Assembly (NCBI RefSeq): GCF_030814315.1
Contig: NZ_JAUSUV010000005.1
Coordinates: 124,001-188,000, forward strand
Origin: Croceifilum oryzae
GTDB taxonomy: Bacteria; Bacillota; Bacilli; Thermoactinomycetales; Thermoactinomycetaceae
DNA length: 64,000 nucleotides
Reading direction: 5' to 3'
This document shows, one piece after another, positions 8,114 through 17,790 of this stretch. Positions within the stretch are counted from its first letter, which is position 1, and every line of letters begins with the position of its first letter. Under the pieces are notes generated by a model. The model made no database searches and was not told the DNA's origin. It saw only the letters and a program-made list of their open reading frames with translations. A program made the position numbers and the translations under genes.

Positions 8114-10042
8114 TTACACCATCGCGCGTTTTAATTGCAAGATGTAACGATAACGCACGAGGAGGAAGAAAATAAGCTGAGCGATGAAAAAGGCGCTGAC
8201 CCCGATGAGAGAAGGGACAAACATATGCTTATATCCAAAGTGTTTGTTTAGGACTATAAGACCGATTACGGTTTCTAAAGTGGCTACGAACATCGGAAGG
8301 AAGAACAAGATCGCAATTTGGATGGTAGCTGATTTGTTCATCTCTTTGGCGCTGACCCCGATTTTCGATAAGCCGTTATAGATACGTTGATCCTGTTTTA
8401 ATTCAGTATAGAGCTTAAAGTAGATAAAGCTGGCTGAAGAGACTGCAAAGATCGCTGCGATGAATACTAAGATAAATAAAGAGGTGTTTGACTCTGCTTT
8501 ATCCCTCAGATATGCAAGTCCACGTGTATTGAGGGAGCGATCGCCTTTTAGTTCTAAATCTCTTAGATTTTTAGCGATTTCAATTTCCGACGAATTCTTT
8601 AAGAGGAGATCGAGTGACTTAGAACCATTTTTCTTGTAATCCCATTCCGGCACATGGTAGCGAACGGTTGTATTTTCCGATTTACTATATTTTTTTAACT
8701 GCTGGGAGGTCGTATCGGAAACAACGATATCAAATCGGCCCCTTGCACCTATGATATTTAGCTCGATATTTCCTTTATCTAGGCTAAGTTTCTTTAAGTC
8801 TTTCTTTTCTTTTAAATAGTATTTATTAATTATTGCTTCATTCGGCTTAAGAGGTTGTTTTATCTCCTCCTGCTTATCCATCAAGCGTACCTCTTGGTTA
8901 TACTCAGACTGGCTTATAACGGAGCTACGTTCAGGGGCTAGCTCCTTAAATGAAATATCTATTTGTGAGGTAATGGCTTTATCAAATTTCACATTGGCTT
9001 TCTTAAACTCTTGGTCCATTTTTTCTACATCACGGTACCAATCGCGTTCTTGATACGGAGGAGATACTCCATATACCGTATCTGGTAAATAGTCAAAGTA
9101 TTGGGGCGAGTTCATAAACCGTTCTACTGCCTCTTGATTACGAGCTACAAAGAATCCAATAGCTGAACAGGCCATCGCCGTCATAATCGTGATCATGAAA
9201 AACATGCGCGCATTATCTTTCACTTTATACGCCATCTCAGAAATCCAAAGGAGATGGGTATTACGCCAAAAAAAGGAACGATTTTTCTTAAGTAGGCGAA
9301 TGATGACACCTGTGAACTGCGTAAAAAAGAAATAGGTTCCGATGATTCCTAAGCCTAGGAATGACAGCATCATGGTACTTGTAAAAAATTGAGGTAGGTA
9401 CATAACCAGTAGACCACCGATCATACAAGATACTGACAGGAGGGCTAAGGGGACTGAGATTTTAGGCTCTTTCTTTGGTTTGCTCGATCCCATTAATAAC
9501 TCAAGGGTGCGGTTGGAACGAATCAACCAAAGAGCAATAAATGAAACGATGATAAATAACGCTAGAAAGGCGATAATCGTTAATCCAAACGCTTCGATCG
9601 GAAAATAGAGAGGTAGTTCTTTTATATCTATGACTTTTGCCCCTAATAAGAGAAAAAGTTTGGAGAGGAGAATACCACTTACGATTCCAACTAGGATGGA
9701 AATGGAACCGATGATCATATTTTCGAAGAAGATCAGATGATTTAACTGTTTCTTCTGTGCTCCTAGTATGGTTAAGATACCGAACTCTTTGCTTCTCACT
9801 TTCAAAAAGGAACTAATCGAATAGAGTACAAATAAGAAAGCGAAGCCAAATACTACAAATTCAGCGGCTTGTAGTAGGATTTTCGTATTTTTACCTAAAT
9901 CATTTCTAGCTATGTCAGGATGGAATATAAACATCGCATAGGTAAAAAAAATCATGACGGAAAACGAACTACATAAAAAGTAGGCCAAGTAAGCTCTTGC
10001 GTTTCGTCTAGTGTTATGAAGTGCGAACTGACGAAAGTTCAT
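8114..10042 (-). CDS. BceB-type (FtsX-like) ABC permease, second of a tandem pair
   Basis: A 642-residue BceB-family permease. The N-terminal motif is MNFRQFALHNTRRNARAY and there are about ten membrane segments. A large extracytoplasmic domain of roughly 200 residues (about 305-535) lies between segments 7 and 8, as in transporters that resist bacitracin and antimicrobial peptides. The start has AGGAGGGA upstream. It lies 29 bases after the first permease and is clearly its paralogue, yet the extracellular domains have diverged strongly. The two may form a heteromeric transporter or offer two ligand specificities with one ATPase. Confidence 0.9.
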   Translation of the reverse strand: MNFRQFALHNTRRNARAYLAYFLCSSFSVMIFFTYAMFIFHPDIARNDLGKNTKILLQAAEFVVFGFAFLFVLYSISSFLKVRSKEFGILTILGAQKKQLNHLIFFENMIIGSISILVGIVSGILLSKLFLLLGAKVIDIKELPLYFPIEAFGLTIIAFLALFIIVSFIALWLIRSNRTLELLMGSSKPKKEPKISVPLALLSVSCMIGGLLVMYLPQFFTSTMMLSFLGLGIIGTYFFFTQFTGVIIRLLKKNRSFFWRNTHLLWISEMAYKVKDNARMFFMITIMTAMACSAIGFFVARNQEAVERFMNSPQYFDYLPDTVYGVSPPYQERDWYRDVEKMDQEFKKANVKFDKAITSQIDISFKELAPERSSVISQSEYNQEVRLMDKQEEIKQPLKPNEAIINKYYLKEKKDLKKLSLDKGNIELNIIGARGRFDIVVSDTTSQQLKKYSKSENTTVRYHVPEWDYKKNGSKSLDLLLKNSSEIEIAKNLRDLELKGDRSLNTRGLAYLRDKAESNTSLFILVFIAAIFAVSSASFIYFKLYTELKQDQRIYNGLSKIGVSAKEMNKSATIQIAILFFLPMFVATLETVIGLIVLNKHFGYKHMFVPSLIGVSAFFIAQLIFFLLVRYRYILQLKRAMV

Positions 10043-10071
10043 AGCGATTCCCTCCTAAAAGATGATCTGGA

Positions 10072-12033
10072 CTATACCATTACACGTTTTAATTGTTGCA
10101 CATAACGATAACGAACGATGATGAAGAAGATTAGTTGAGCGATGAAAAAGGCTCCAGTCCCCATAAGTGAAGGGATAAAGACATTTTGTAGCTCCATTTG
10201 CTCTTTCATGAGTAGCAGGCCGATGATCGTCTCCAGTGCTGCTATAAAGAATGGAAGAAAAAACAAGGTAGCGATTTGAATTGTAGCGGAATGCTTCATT
10301 TCCTTACTATTGACTCCGATTTTCGATAGGCTGTGATACATCCGTTGATCTTGCCTTAATTCAGTATAGAGTTTGAAGTAGATGAAACTAGCAGAGGCGA
10401 TGGAGAAGATCGCTGCGATGAATACCATAATGAACATCTTTGCGCTATTCGAAGATTTATTGAATAGATACGATTGTGCACGTGAGGTAATATACCCCTC
10501 GAAACTTTCTGTTTTTTGCCCCTCGCTAGTTTCCCAACTATGAAATTCTTTGGCTAGTTGAATTTCAACGGGTTCCCCGAAAGATAAATTGGATTTTGCT
10601 TTCCAATCAGGTATTGAGTATTTGACTGTTATGGTTTCACCTACGGTTTTGCCGTATTGGGAAATGCCATTTTTCCTTAATTCATTGTATAGGGAGTCTG
10701 AAACAATCACTTCATTCGGATACCCTTTCCCTAGATGTTCCACTACGTTTAGATAGATATCTTTCTGAGGAAGGCTGAGTTTCTGGATGATTTTACCCGA
10801 ATCTTCTTGTGTGTTTTTTCCTGGTACATGGATCATAATCGCTTCATTTTGCTTTAGACTCACCTTGTTTACTGCTCCAAGGTTATAGCTAGATTGGCTT
10901 TTTACATCCAGCGCCACAGATTGCTCAATAAAATCGACCATAGGGAAACTGGAAGTAACCACCTTATCAAATGTAACTCCTGAATTTTTAAATTCTTTCT
11001 CTATTCTCACTACGTCTGTATACCATTTTCTTTTTTCATAGTGTTCAGATTCGGGAGGAGTTCCAAATGGAGTTTGATAGATAACATCCGGATTACTCTT
11101 CATAAATTCTTCTTTTAACTCTTGATCTTGTGCGATAAATCCGCTAACAAATATACAGGCCCCTGTCATCATCACGGTGATCATAAAAAACATTCGCGAG
11201 TTATCCTTGATTTTATAAGCCATCTCTGAAGTCCATAGGAGGCGAGTTCCCTTCCAAGTGAACACACGACTCCGTTTTAATAAGCGAATACCGATTCCAG
11301 AGAGCTGGTGAAAGAAGAAATAGGTTCCAATGCATACTAAGCCAGCTACTTGAAGAATGTCAGACTCGATAAATGACTTTGATTTCATGACAATGTAGAG
11401 CGTAGAACAGGTAAAGCAAGCCAGAGAGAGAAAAGTAAGTAAAATGGAGACTTTCGGTTCTGTCTTAGGCTTGCTTGTGCCTTCTAACAATTCAAGGGCA
11501 CGTTTTTTACGAATCAAAAATAATGACACCAACGAAATGATGATGAATAAAGGCAAAAAGGAAACAATCGTAAGTCCAATCGCTTTCATAGGAAGATAAA
11601 GTGGGAGTTCCTTGATGTCTACGACTTTTGCCCCCATTAGAAGGAAAAGTTTCGATAGAAATATCCCACTTATCATGCCTGTAAGGATCGACGCAGAACC
11701 AATGATCATATTTTCGGTGAAGATGAGACGATGCAATTGCTTCTTTTGCATTCCTAGAATCGTTAAGATACCAAGCTCTTTACTTCTCACTTTTAGAAAG
11801 GAGCTAGTTGAATAGAGAATAAAAAAGAATGAAAATACCAGGACTACATATTCTCCGGTTTTCATCCCATATAGAATTTCTTGTCCTCCCACAGATTTTG
11901 CAATATCAGGGTGGAAAATAAATACCGCATACATAAAGAAAATCATAACGGCAAAGGAGCTACTTAAGAAGTAAGCCGAGTAAGCCCTAGTGTTTCGACG
12001 GACATTATTAAACGCGAACTGACGAAAGTTCAT
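10072..12033 (-). CDS. BceB-type (FtsX-like) ABC permease, first of a tandem pair
   Basis: A 653-residue BceB-family permease starting MNFRQFAFNNVRRNTRAY, with ten predicted membrane segments and the big extracytoplasmic loop between segments 7 and 8 (about residues 310-545). The ATG follows AGGAGGG and overlaps the end of the ATPase gene by 26 bases, so translation is coupled. Canonical Bce modules have a single permease of this length; here two lie in line. By family it removes or frees envelope-targeting peptides and also carries the signal to the BceS-type kinase. Confidence 0.92.
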   Translation of the reverse strand: MNFRQFAFNNVRRNTRAYSAYFLSSSFAVMIFFMYAVFIFHPDIAKSVGGQEILYGMKTGEYVVLVFSFFFILYSTSSFLKVRSKELGILTILGMQKKQLHRLIFTENMIIGSASILTGMISGIFLSKLFLLMGAKVVDIKELPLYLPMKAIGLTIVSFLPLFIIISLVSLFLIRKKRALELLEGTSKPKTEPKVSILLTFLSLACFTCSTLYIVMKSKSFIESDILQVAGLVCIGTYFFFHQLSGIGIRLLKRSRVFTWKGTRLLWTSEMAYKIKDNSRMFFMITVMMTGACIFVSGFIAQDQELKEEFMKSNPDVIYQTPFGTPPESEHYEKRKWYTDVVRIEKEFKNSGVTFDKVVTSSFPMVDFIEQSVALDVKSQSSYNLGAVNKVSLKQNEAIMIHVPGKNTQEDSGKIIQKLSLPQKDIYLNVVEHLGKGYPNEVIVSDSLYNELRKNGISQYGKTVGETITVKYSIPDWKAKSNLSFGEPVEIQLAKEFHSWETSEGQKTESFEGYITSRAQSYLFNKSSNSAKMFIMVFIAAIFSIASASFIYFKLYTELRQDQRMYHSLSKIGVNSKEMKHSATIQIATLFFLPFFIAALETIIGLLLMKEQMELQNVFIPSLMGTGAFFIAQLIFFIIVRYRYVQQLKRVMV

Positions 12034-12772
12034 TATTGTTCCCTCCTAGGAAGGAAAGCATATCGATGATTTCTTGAAAAAACGGTTGTCTGTTATCACC
12101 ACGATGGATTTCGTTATAGAGCTGACCATCTTTGATAAAGACGACACGATGACAGAAGCTTGCTGCTAAAGGATCATGCGTAACGAGCATCGTGGTTGTT
12201 CCTTCGGTTTGATTAATCATCTCTAGCATCTCCATAACCGTACGAGATGATTTGGAGTCAAGGGACCCTGTTGGTTCATCGGCTAATAGGAGGGACGGGG
12301 AGTGAATCATCGCTCTTGCAATCGCAGCACGTTGTTTCTGACCACCTGAAACTTCGTAGGTACGCTTTTTTAAGATCTCTTCGATGCCAAGTTTCTTCGC
12401 GACTGTTTTCAATTTTTGGTCCATTTCCCGTAGACCTCTTTTGTCGAGTGTCAGGGGCAATACGATATTTTCTGCGATGGTGAGTGTATCGAGTAAATTA
12501 AAATCTTGGAACACGAAACCGAGATGTCTTCGTCTAAACCGAGCTAGATCATTTGCTTTCAGGATCTGCGGGCTTTTGCCGTTGATATAGATTTCGCCAG
12601 AACTAGGGGTATCGATTGTTGAAACCATGTTTAGTAATGTCGTTTTCCCACTTCCCGATGGTCCCATAATCCCGACAAATTCCCCTTGCTCGATCGTAAG
12701 GTTGATGTCGACGAGCGCTTTCGTTGCTACTTTTCCGCTGTAGATTTTGTTTAATTGTTTTACTTGTAACAT
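12008..12772 (-). CDS. BceA-type ABC transporter ATPase
   Basis: A 254-residue ATPase of the MacB/BceA group. Walker A GPSGSGKT is at residues 37-44, the signature is VSGGQKQRAAIA, Walker B is LLLADEPTGSLD, and the H-loop is MLVTHD. I choose ATG 12772 (MLQVKQL), 7 bases after GGAGGGGG; the open frame extends 13 codons further but lacks a ribosome site. First gene of the ABC operon, with its own operator-bearing promoter upstream, separate from the regulator–kinase operon. Confidence 0.93.
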   Translation of the reverse strand: MLQVKQLNKIYSGKVATKALVDINLTIEQGEFVGIMGPSGSGKTTLLNMVSTIDTPSSGEIYINGKSPQILKANDLARFRRRHLGFVFQDFNLLDTLTIAENIVLPLTLDKRGLREMDQKLKTVAKKLGIEEILKKRTYEVSGGQKQRAAIARAMIHSPSLLLADEPTGSLDSKSSRTVMEMLEMINQTEGTTTMLVTHDPLAASFCHRVVFIKDGQLYNEIHRGDNRQPFFQEIIDMLSFLGGNNNELSSVRV

Positions 12773-12811
12773 GTACATTCCCCCTCCATGGGTTGTGATT
12801 GGATGATTCAT

Positions 12812-12874
12812 ACTTTATCGGAGAAGGAGATTTGTTTCTAACGAATTAGCTTAACCAATCTTACTTTTTTGTAA
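12812..12874 (-). promoter_or_regulatory. Bce-type response-regulator operator and promoter of the ABC operon (site 1)
   Basis: On the minus strand the order is dyad TTACA-AAAA-AGTAA (12874-12861), second half-site TAAGCT (12853-12848) and -10 TAAAGT (12817-12812). The first TAAGAT begins exactly 46 bases before the -10. There is no good -35, as expected for an activator-dependent promoter. The layout is the same at 29.1 kb and 34.3 kb. The dyad fits the TNACA-N4-TGTAA consensus known for BceR-type regulators with one mismatch. Confidence 0.78.
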
Positions 12875-12932
12875 GGTTCTGTGATAGACGAACGAAAGAC
12901 GGCTCCCGTGATAGGTTGCCGTCTCTCCATTT

Positions 12933-13919
12933 TCACATCTCAACCGTCTGTAAAAATAATCGTACCGTTGTCCCCGCACCCACTTGGGATTCCAACTCTA
13001 CTTGATGGTCTAACCGCTTACAGATTTCCTTCACCAGATAAAGCCCCATGCCAGTCGACTCTCGATATTCTCTCCCATGTTGCCCTGTGAAAAAAGGATC
13101 AAACACACGACGGATGTCCTTCGAGGGAATCCCGATCCCGTGATCGGTTATCTCAAGTACAACTCGCTCCCCTTTCATGTAAGCCGATACCACTACTTCT
13201 TCCCCGGAACCAGCCGAATAGCGAACAGCATTCGTAAGCAACTGACTCAGGATAAACTCCAGCCATTTTTCATCAGAGTATATCTTTACCTCTGGAGCGA
13301 TTTGGACAACGGGATAAACTTGATTGCGGATAAATAGGCGTTTGTGACTTGAAATTGCTTCCCTCACAAGAGGTTGTAGCGAGATGGACTCAACATGGAG
13401 GTCATGCTCAAATTCGTCTAGACGAGAAGCATATAAAACCATCTCTAGCCCTTCTCGCAAGCGGTCTAACTCCTCATGGATGCTTGTGAAGATCGGGGCA
13501 TCTTCATCTTGAATGGTAAGCTCGATCACAGAGATGGGTGTTTTCATCTGGTGAACCCATTGATTGATAAAGGTGATGTGGTCACTCAATTTTTGCTTGT
13601 AGTGGATATAGCCATCTTGGTAATGATGAAATTGGATGTTTAATAATTGATCTAGTTTCTCTGCCATCGGGGCATAGCCGACTGCTTGTACCGATTCATT
13701 TAATGTCTCGATTGGTTTGGATAGGCGATGATAGAAGGAGCGTAGACTGATAAAACGGTAAATTAGATATGTAAGTAAAATGGCGCTGTTTAAGATAATG
13801 GGATAGAGCAAGAGAGATAGCTTCTCTACATCTTCAAGCCAAAAGATAAAAAAGGTAAGCAGCATCTGAATGATGGCCAGGATACTGAGAGGGAGGTGAT
13901 CCCGTAGAAAGAGCCTCAT
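12933..13919 (-). CDS. BceS-type intramembrane-sensing histidine kinase
   Basis: A 328-residue kinase with two N-terminal membrane segments (about 10-28 and 36-57) and almost no extracellular loop, the hallmark of kinases that sense through their ABC transporter. The phosphoacceptor His123 is in WVHQMKTPIS, the N-box is LLTNAVRYS, and the ATP-lid motifs are DHGIGIP and TGMGLYLVKEI. I start it at ATG 13919, whose ATGA overlaps the stop of the response-regulator gene; a GTG 15 bases upstream is possible. It should be activated by flux through the adjacent BceAB-like transporter (family knowledge). Confidence 0.92.
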   Translation of the reverse strand: MRLFLRDHLPLSILAIIQMLLTFFIFWLEDVEKLSLLLYPIILNSAILLTYLIYRFISLRSFYHRLSKPIETLNESVQAVGYAPMAEKLDQLLNIQFHHYQDGYIHYKQKLSDHITFINQWVHQMKTPISVIELTIQDEDAPIFTSIHEELDRLREGLEMVLYASRLDEFEHDLHVESISLQPLVREAISSHKRLFIRNQVYPVVQIAPEVKIYSDEKWLEFILSQLLTNAVRYSAGSGEEVVVSAYMKGERVVLEITDHGIGIPSKDIRRVFDPFFTGQHGREYRESTGMGLYLVKEICKRLDHQVELESQVGAGTTVRLFLQTVEM

Positions 13920-14617
13920 TCTACTTGCCCCCACGTTACCTTTAACATATAGCCAGCTCCCCTTACGGTCTCGATCGCATCGGGAATCCCTAGTTCTTGG
14001 AGCTTTTTACGCGTACGTGTCATATACACGTTTAACGTATTTGCATCGATAAATGTTTCTCCATCCCACAGTTTCTCAAGTAGACGGTCCCTGCTTACGA
14101 TTCGGGTAGGGCGTTCCATTAGGGTTTGGAGTAAAATGGTTTCTTTATGGCTTAGTTCTATTTTTTTATCATGAAAGCTTACTTCCAGTCTCTCTGGCTG
14201 GAGTATAAGTCCAGAGAGTTCGATGACTCGCTCCCCTTGTTTATGAGCATAGGTGCCATAGTTTCGTCTGAGATGGCTCCCGATTTTAGCCATCACTACT
14301 TCAAAGTGAAAGGGTTTGGTGATATAATCATCGGCTCCATTTTCCAGTGCCATTACTTGCTCCATCTTTCCAGAGCGGGCAGAGATAAAGAGGATCGGAC
14401 ATGTAGATAGGGCGCGAATCTGACGACACCAGTAGTATCCATCGTATTTAGGTAAATTGACATCTAGCAGAACTAGATCAGGATTCATTTCTTTAAACTG
14501 GGTTAAGACATGATCAAATTCGGTCGTGATAACAGCTTCATAACCATATTTCTCGATATAGGACTGTAGCAATTCCGTGATCTTGATGTCGTCTTCTACG
14601 ATCATAATCTTATACAT
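13916..14617 (-). CDS. BceR-type OmpR-family response regulator
   Basis: A 233-residue regulator. The receiver domain has the acidic pocket VEDD (residues 7-10), phosphoacceptor Asp52 in LLDVNLP and Lys in ITKPFHFE. A winged-helix DNA-binding domain follows, with the ending RGAGYMLK. It is cotranscribed with the kinase (4-base overlap). A TATAAT lies 78 bases upstream at 14700-14695, with no good -35. By family it binds TNACA-N4-TGTAA dyads, and such dyads stand before the neighbouring ABC operon and two other genes in this window. Confidence 0.93.
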   Translation of the reverse strand: MYKIMIVEDDIKITELLQSYIEKYGYEAVITTEFDHVLTQFKEMNPDLVLLDVNLPKYDGYYWCRQIRALSTCPILFISARSGKMEQVMALENGADDYITKPFHFEVVMAKIGSHLRRNYGTYAHKQGERVIELSGLILQPERLEVSFHDKKIELSHKETILLQTLMERPTRIVSRDRLLEKLWDGETFIDANTLNVYMTRTRKKLQELGIPDAIETVRGAGYMLKVTWGQVE

Positions 14618-14765
14618 CGATATCCCCCGTTTACTGGCACAGAATAGTTGTCGCGAATCGTTCTAACTTCGTTTTGTAGTGAATCTAATATTTTATTATA
14701 CTAAATACGCAAGAAATCGATCGTTTTGGTAAAATATAAATATGATTAATCGGAGGTGTCAAGGT

Positions 14766-15581
14766 ATGGGCCTAGAAATGGACAAGGCATTAGAGGTATT
14801 ACAGTTAACAAGTCGAACGTTTTTTATTCCAATTACTAGATTACCAGATGGTTTGAAAGAAGCGGTTACATCAGCCTATCTCGCTATGCGTGCGATTGAT
14901 GAGATCGAAGACCATCCTGATTTAAACAAAGAGATTAAGATTCAATTACTACGTGGTGTTAGTCTGATTCTACGTGAACCTTTTCATGCGGATGATATAA
15001 GGCGCTTATTTGAGCCATGGAGTTCTATTTTACCTGAAGTAACACTTCTTCTGCCGGAGTGGCTTGAACTATGTCCGGAAGAGTTACATATAGAAGTGTA
15101 CCGCGCTACTGCTGTGATGGCAGATGGAATGGCGAAATGGTGTGATCGTCACTGGGATATTCGCGATGTGGCTGATTTGAATGAGTATACCTTTTACGTA
15201 GCCGGATTAGTAGGTCTGCTATTAAATGAGATTTGGAAATGGCACGATGGTACGCAATGTGATACGAATCTGGCTGTCGCTTTCGGTCGCGGACTCCAAA
15301 CGGTCAATATTATTCGGAATCGCGAAGAAGATTTAGCGCGGGAAGTAGATTATTTACCTGAAGGCTGGAAGATGGATGATTTATATGACTATGCGCGAAA
15401 GCAGTTAGAGCTTGCCGACTATTATATCCAAAGTATCAAAACTCGCGAGATTTGGGAGTTTTGCCGGATTCCGTATGTGCTTGCTTTAGGTACACTACGG
15501 GCTATGGAGCTCGGAAATCAGAAGCTAACGAGAGAAGCGGTAGTGGAGCTAGTGGAAAGCGCCATTGTTTCTTCGAAGTAA
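14766..15581 (+). CDS. Squalene/phytoene-synthase family protein (YisP-like)
   Basis: A 271-residue all-alpha prenyl-transfer family protein. The first aspartate-rich motif reads AIDEIEDHPD (residues 45-54, approximately) and the second is RNREEDLARE with a following DYLP, typical of squalene/phytoene synthases and of B. subtilis YisP, which is a farnesyl-diphosphate phosphatase. I start at ATG 14766, 8 bases after GGAGGT; an upstream ATG at 14742 lacks a ribosome site. No carotenoid or hopanoid genes are next to it, which favours a YisP-like role over carotenoid synthesis (inference). Confidence 0.85.
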   Translation: MGLEMDKALEVLQLTSRTFFIPITRLPDGLKEAVTSAYLAMRAIDEIEDHPDLNKEIKIQLLRGVSLILREPFHADDIRRLFEPWSSILPEVTLLLPEWLELCPEELHIEVYRATAVMADGMAKWCDRHWDIRDVADLNEYTFYVAGLVGLLLNEIWKWHDGTQCDTNLAVAFGRGLQTVNIIRNREEDLAREVDYLPEGWKMDDLYDYARKQLELADYYIQSIKTREIWEFCRIPYVLALGTLRAMELGNQKLTREAVVELVESAIVSSK

Positions 15582-15595
15582 GACCTGTTTGGGCA

Positions 15596-15673
15596 CTGTC
15601 AACATAAAACGAATCTCCTCAATCTGTGTATGAAACGATATACAGATTCGAGGAGATTTTTTTATGTTGACAG
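15596..15673 (+). terminator. 78-base near-perfect palindrome, terminator of the synthase gene
   Basis: Outer arms are CTGTCAACATAAAA (15596-15609) and TTTTATGTTGACAG (15660-15673). Inner arms are AATCTCCTC / GAGGAGATT and ATCTGT / ACAGAT, with a seven-T run inside the right arm. It will terminate rightward transcription. Its outer arm sequence recurs once at 19710-19721, so it may also be the end structure or relic of a small mobile element. Confidence 0.8.
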
Positions 15674-15851
15674 GGAAAGCCCATTTTCCTAGATAAGGGT
15701 GTTTTATATAGGCGATAGACGATAGACGAACTCACCAAAACGATGTACCCAACATAATCTTCTACAAGGACATGGTTTGCTTATACGATACGGTTGATAA
15801 AGGAGGCTAAAGAACAGTTAGACAAAGTTTATAAAAGTTTATAAAAATCTC

Positions 15852-15880
15852 TTTACACATTATATTCTTTCAGTTATCCT
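15852..15880 (+). promoter_or_regulatory. Promoter of the transposase gene
   Basis: TTTACA (15852-15857), a 17-base spacer and TATCCT (15875-15880), ending 28 bases before the tnpA start. Confidence 0.5.
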
Positions 15881-15908
15881 GAAGATGTTCTGTAGTAAGG
15901 AGGCTTCA

Positions 15909-16514
15909 ATGATGTACTCAATTGGAAAGTTTGCCAAGCAAATAGGAGTTACCCAACAAACACTCCGAAATTGGCATAAGCAAGGGATTTTTATACCTGC
16001 TAACGTAACAGAGAGTGGTTATCGTTACTATAGTGAGATCCAGTTGCGTGAGTATCTTGGAAAACAAGAACAGACTCATGATAAGAAAACTATCGGTTAT
16101 TGTCGGGTATCTAGTCAGAAGCAAAAAGATGATTTAGATCGCCAAATTGAGAACATGCAACAATATTTAATTGCTCAGGGTAAACCTTTTGAAATCATTT
16201 CTGATATTGGTAGTGGGATTAACTACACAAAGAAAGGTTTGCAACAGATCATCCATCGTATCACGATGGGGGATGTTGATAAGGTTGTCGTTTTGTATAA
16301 AGATCGACTGCTACGATTTGGCTTTGAACTAGTGGAGTATATGGCTTCTCTGTACGGATGCGAGATTGAAATTATCGACCATACAGATAACACAGAGGAG
16401 CAGGAACTTGTTGAAGACTTGGTACAAATCGTTACCGCTTTTAGTTGTAGATTACAAGGAAAGAGAGCAAATCGGGCTAAGAAGCTAGTAAAGGAGTTGA
16501 CTAGCCGTGATTAG
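15909..16514 (+). CDS. tnpA: IS607-type TnpA serine recombinase
   Basis: A 201-residue protein. The N-terminal MerR-like helix-turn-helix (FAKQIGVTQQTLRNWHKQG, residues about 7-25) is followed by a resolvase-type catalytic domain. The nucleophilic serine is in YCRVSS and the conserved arginines are in LYKDRLLRFG. Length is normal and no frameshift is seen. AAGGAGG stands 5 bases before ATG 15909 and 8 before a second ATG at 15912, which is equally possible. It moves the element by serine recombination. Confidence 0.93.
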   Translation: MMYSIGKFAKQIGVTQQTLRNWHKQGIFIPANVTESGYRYYSEIQLREYLGKQEQTHDKKTIGYCRVSSQKQKDDLDRQIENMQQYLIAQGKPFEIISDIGSGINYTKKGLQQIIHRITMGDVDKVVVLYKDRLLRFGFELVEYMASLYGCEIEIIDHTDNTEEQELVEDLVQIVTAFSCRLQGKRANRAKKLVKELTSRD

Positions 16515-17631
16515 AGCTTATCGAATTCGTCTAAAGCCGAATAACCAACAACGAACCCAGATGGAGCAATCGGCACATGTGGCACGATGGGCGTACAACT
16601 GGGCACTCAACCAGAAGAAAGCCCATTATGAAGAAACAGGAAAAAGCTACAGTCAATATGACTTAAGGAAACATCTAACGATGCTCAAGCAATCAGGAGA
16701 ACACGCTTGGCTATATGGATTTAGCAACAACATTACCAAGCAAGCGATTAAGGACTGTGATGATTCATTTAGGCGATTCTTCAAAAAACAAGCTCAATTT
16801 CCACGATTCAAAAGCCGTAGGCGATCAAAGTGGAGTTTCTATCAAGACCCTCATAAGGTGAAAGTTGAACCAAAGCGAATTCGTTTAGAGAAAATCGGTT
16901 GGGTACGGTTGGCAGAAAGAGATTACTTACCTGAAGAATTTAAGCCTCTCTCCTACCGAGTTAGCAGAGAAGGGATCGACTGGTACGTGTCCATTACCGC
17001 TGAGGTTCCAGACCATATTGATCATTCTGTATCAATCGGTGAACCGATTGGGATTGACTTAGGCATTAAAATACTCGCTACTGTCAGTAGCGGAAAGCAT
17101 TATCAAAACATCCATAAAGGAAGCAAAATCAAACGATTAGAGAAGCGTTTCAAACGGTTGCAGAGAAAAGCTTCTCGTAAATACCACCTAAATAAGGAGG
17201 GAGACCGTTATCGGAAAACACGCAACCTTATCAAGCTCGAACAAAGAGTCGCTAAGTTGAGAAGTCGTATTCATCATATCCGAAAAGACTACATCCATCA
17301 GATGACAAGCGAGATCGTGAAAACCAAGCCATCTCATATTGTGATCGAGGACTTACATGTCAAAGGAATGATGAAGAATCGACATCTCGCTCGTCACATT
17401 CAACAATGCAATTTCCATGAGATTAGACGGCAATTGGAATACAAATGTAACTGGTATAACGTAAATCTTATGGTGGCTGATCGCTGGTATCCATCCAGTA
17501 AAACCTGTTCCAAGTGTGGTCAAATCCATCGGGATTTGAAGCTATCAGATCGGATGATGAGCTGTGAATGTGGGTTGCAGATGGATCGCGATCTCAACGC
17601 GTCCATCAACTTAGCTAAATTAGCATCTTAG
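16507..17631 (+). CDS. tnpB: TnpB RNA-guided nuclease of the IS607 element
   Basis: A 374-residue TnpB with the full RuvC set: Asp in GIDLGIK, Glu in VIEDLHVKG, and the final Asp in MDRDLNAS. The zinc finger is CSKCG ... CECG. All key residues are present, so it could be active. It starts at GTG 16507, overlapping the end of tnpA. By family it cuts DNA guided by an omega-RNA made from the element's right end, helping retain the element after excision. Confidence 0.93.
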   Translation: MIRAYRIRLKPNNQQRTQMEQSAHVARWAYNWALNQKKAHYEETGKSYSQYDLRKHLTMLKQSGEHAWLYGFSNNITKQAIKDCDDSFRRFFKKQAQFPRFKSRRRSKWSFYQDPHKVKVEPKRIRLEKIGWVRLAERDYLPEEFKPLSYRVSREGIDWYVSITAEVPDHIDHSVSIGEPIGIDLGIKILATVSSGKHYQNIHKGSKIKRLEKRFKRLQRKASRKYHLNKEGDRYRKTRNLIKLEQRVAKLRSRIHHIRKDYIHQMTSEIVKTKPSHIVIEDLHVKGMMKNRHLARHIQQCNFHEIRRQLEYKCNWYNVNLMVADRWYPSSKTCSKCGQIHRDLKLSDRMMSCECGLQMDRDLNASINLAKLAS

Positions 17632-17790
17632 TCACCTACAAGACGATGCTAATATGTACCGTGAGTTACACGGGAATTTACGCCTGTGGAGTGTTACAGC
17701 AAACTGTAGTAGCGTGCATGTGGCGAGACAGGACACGATGAATCAGGAAGAAAACATTAACTCTTTGTAGAGTTTTATAAGTTTTTCGTA
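17600..17790 (+). ncRNA. Probable omega-RNA (right end of the IS607 element)
   Basis: The region after tnpB holds ATGAATCAGGAAG (17738-17750), a sequence block characteristic of TnpB guide-RNA scaffolds. A small AACTC / GAGTT hairpin follows (17759-17774). Upstream are the hairpins TTAGCATC / GATGCTAA across the tnpB stop, CCGTG / CACGG and TTACAG / CTGTAG. The guide would begin at the element boundary near 17775-17795, that is, reading into the SBBP gene. Exact ends cannot be fixed. Confidence 0.6.

Noticed and set aside
15700-15800. Stop-bounded frame of about 32 codons left of the insertion sequence that could be a gene remnant
   Set aside because: Too short and without recognisable similarity; could be chance.
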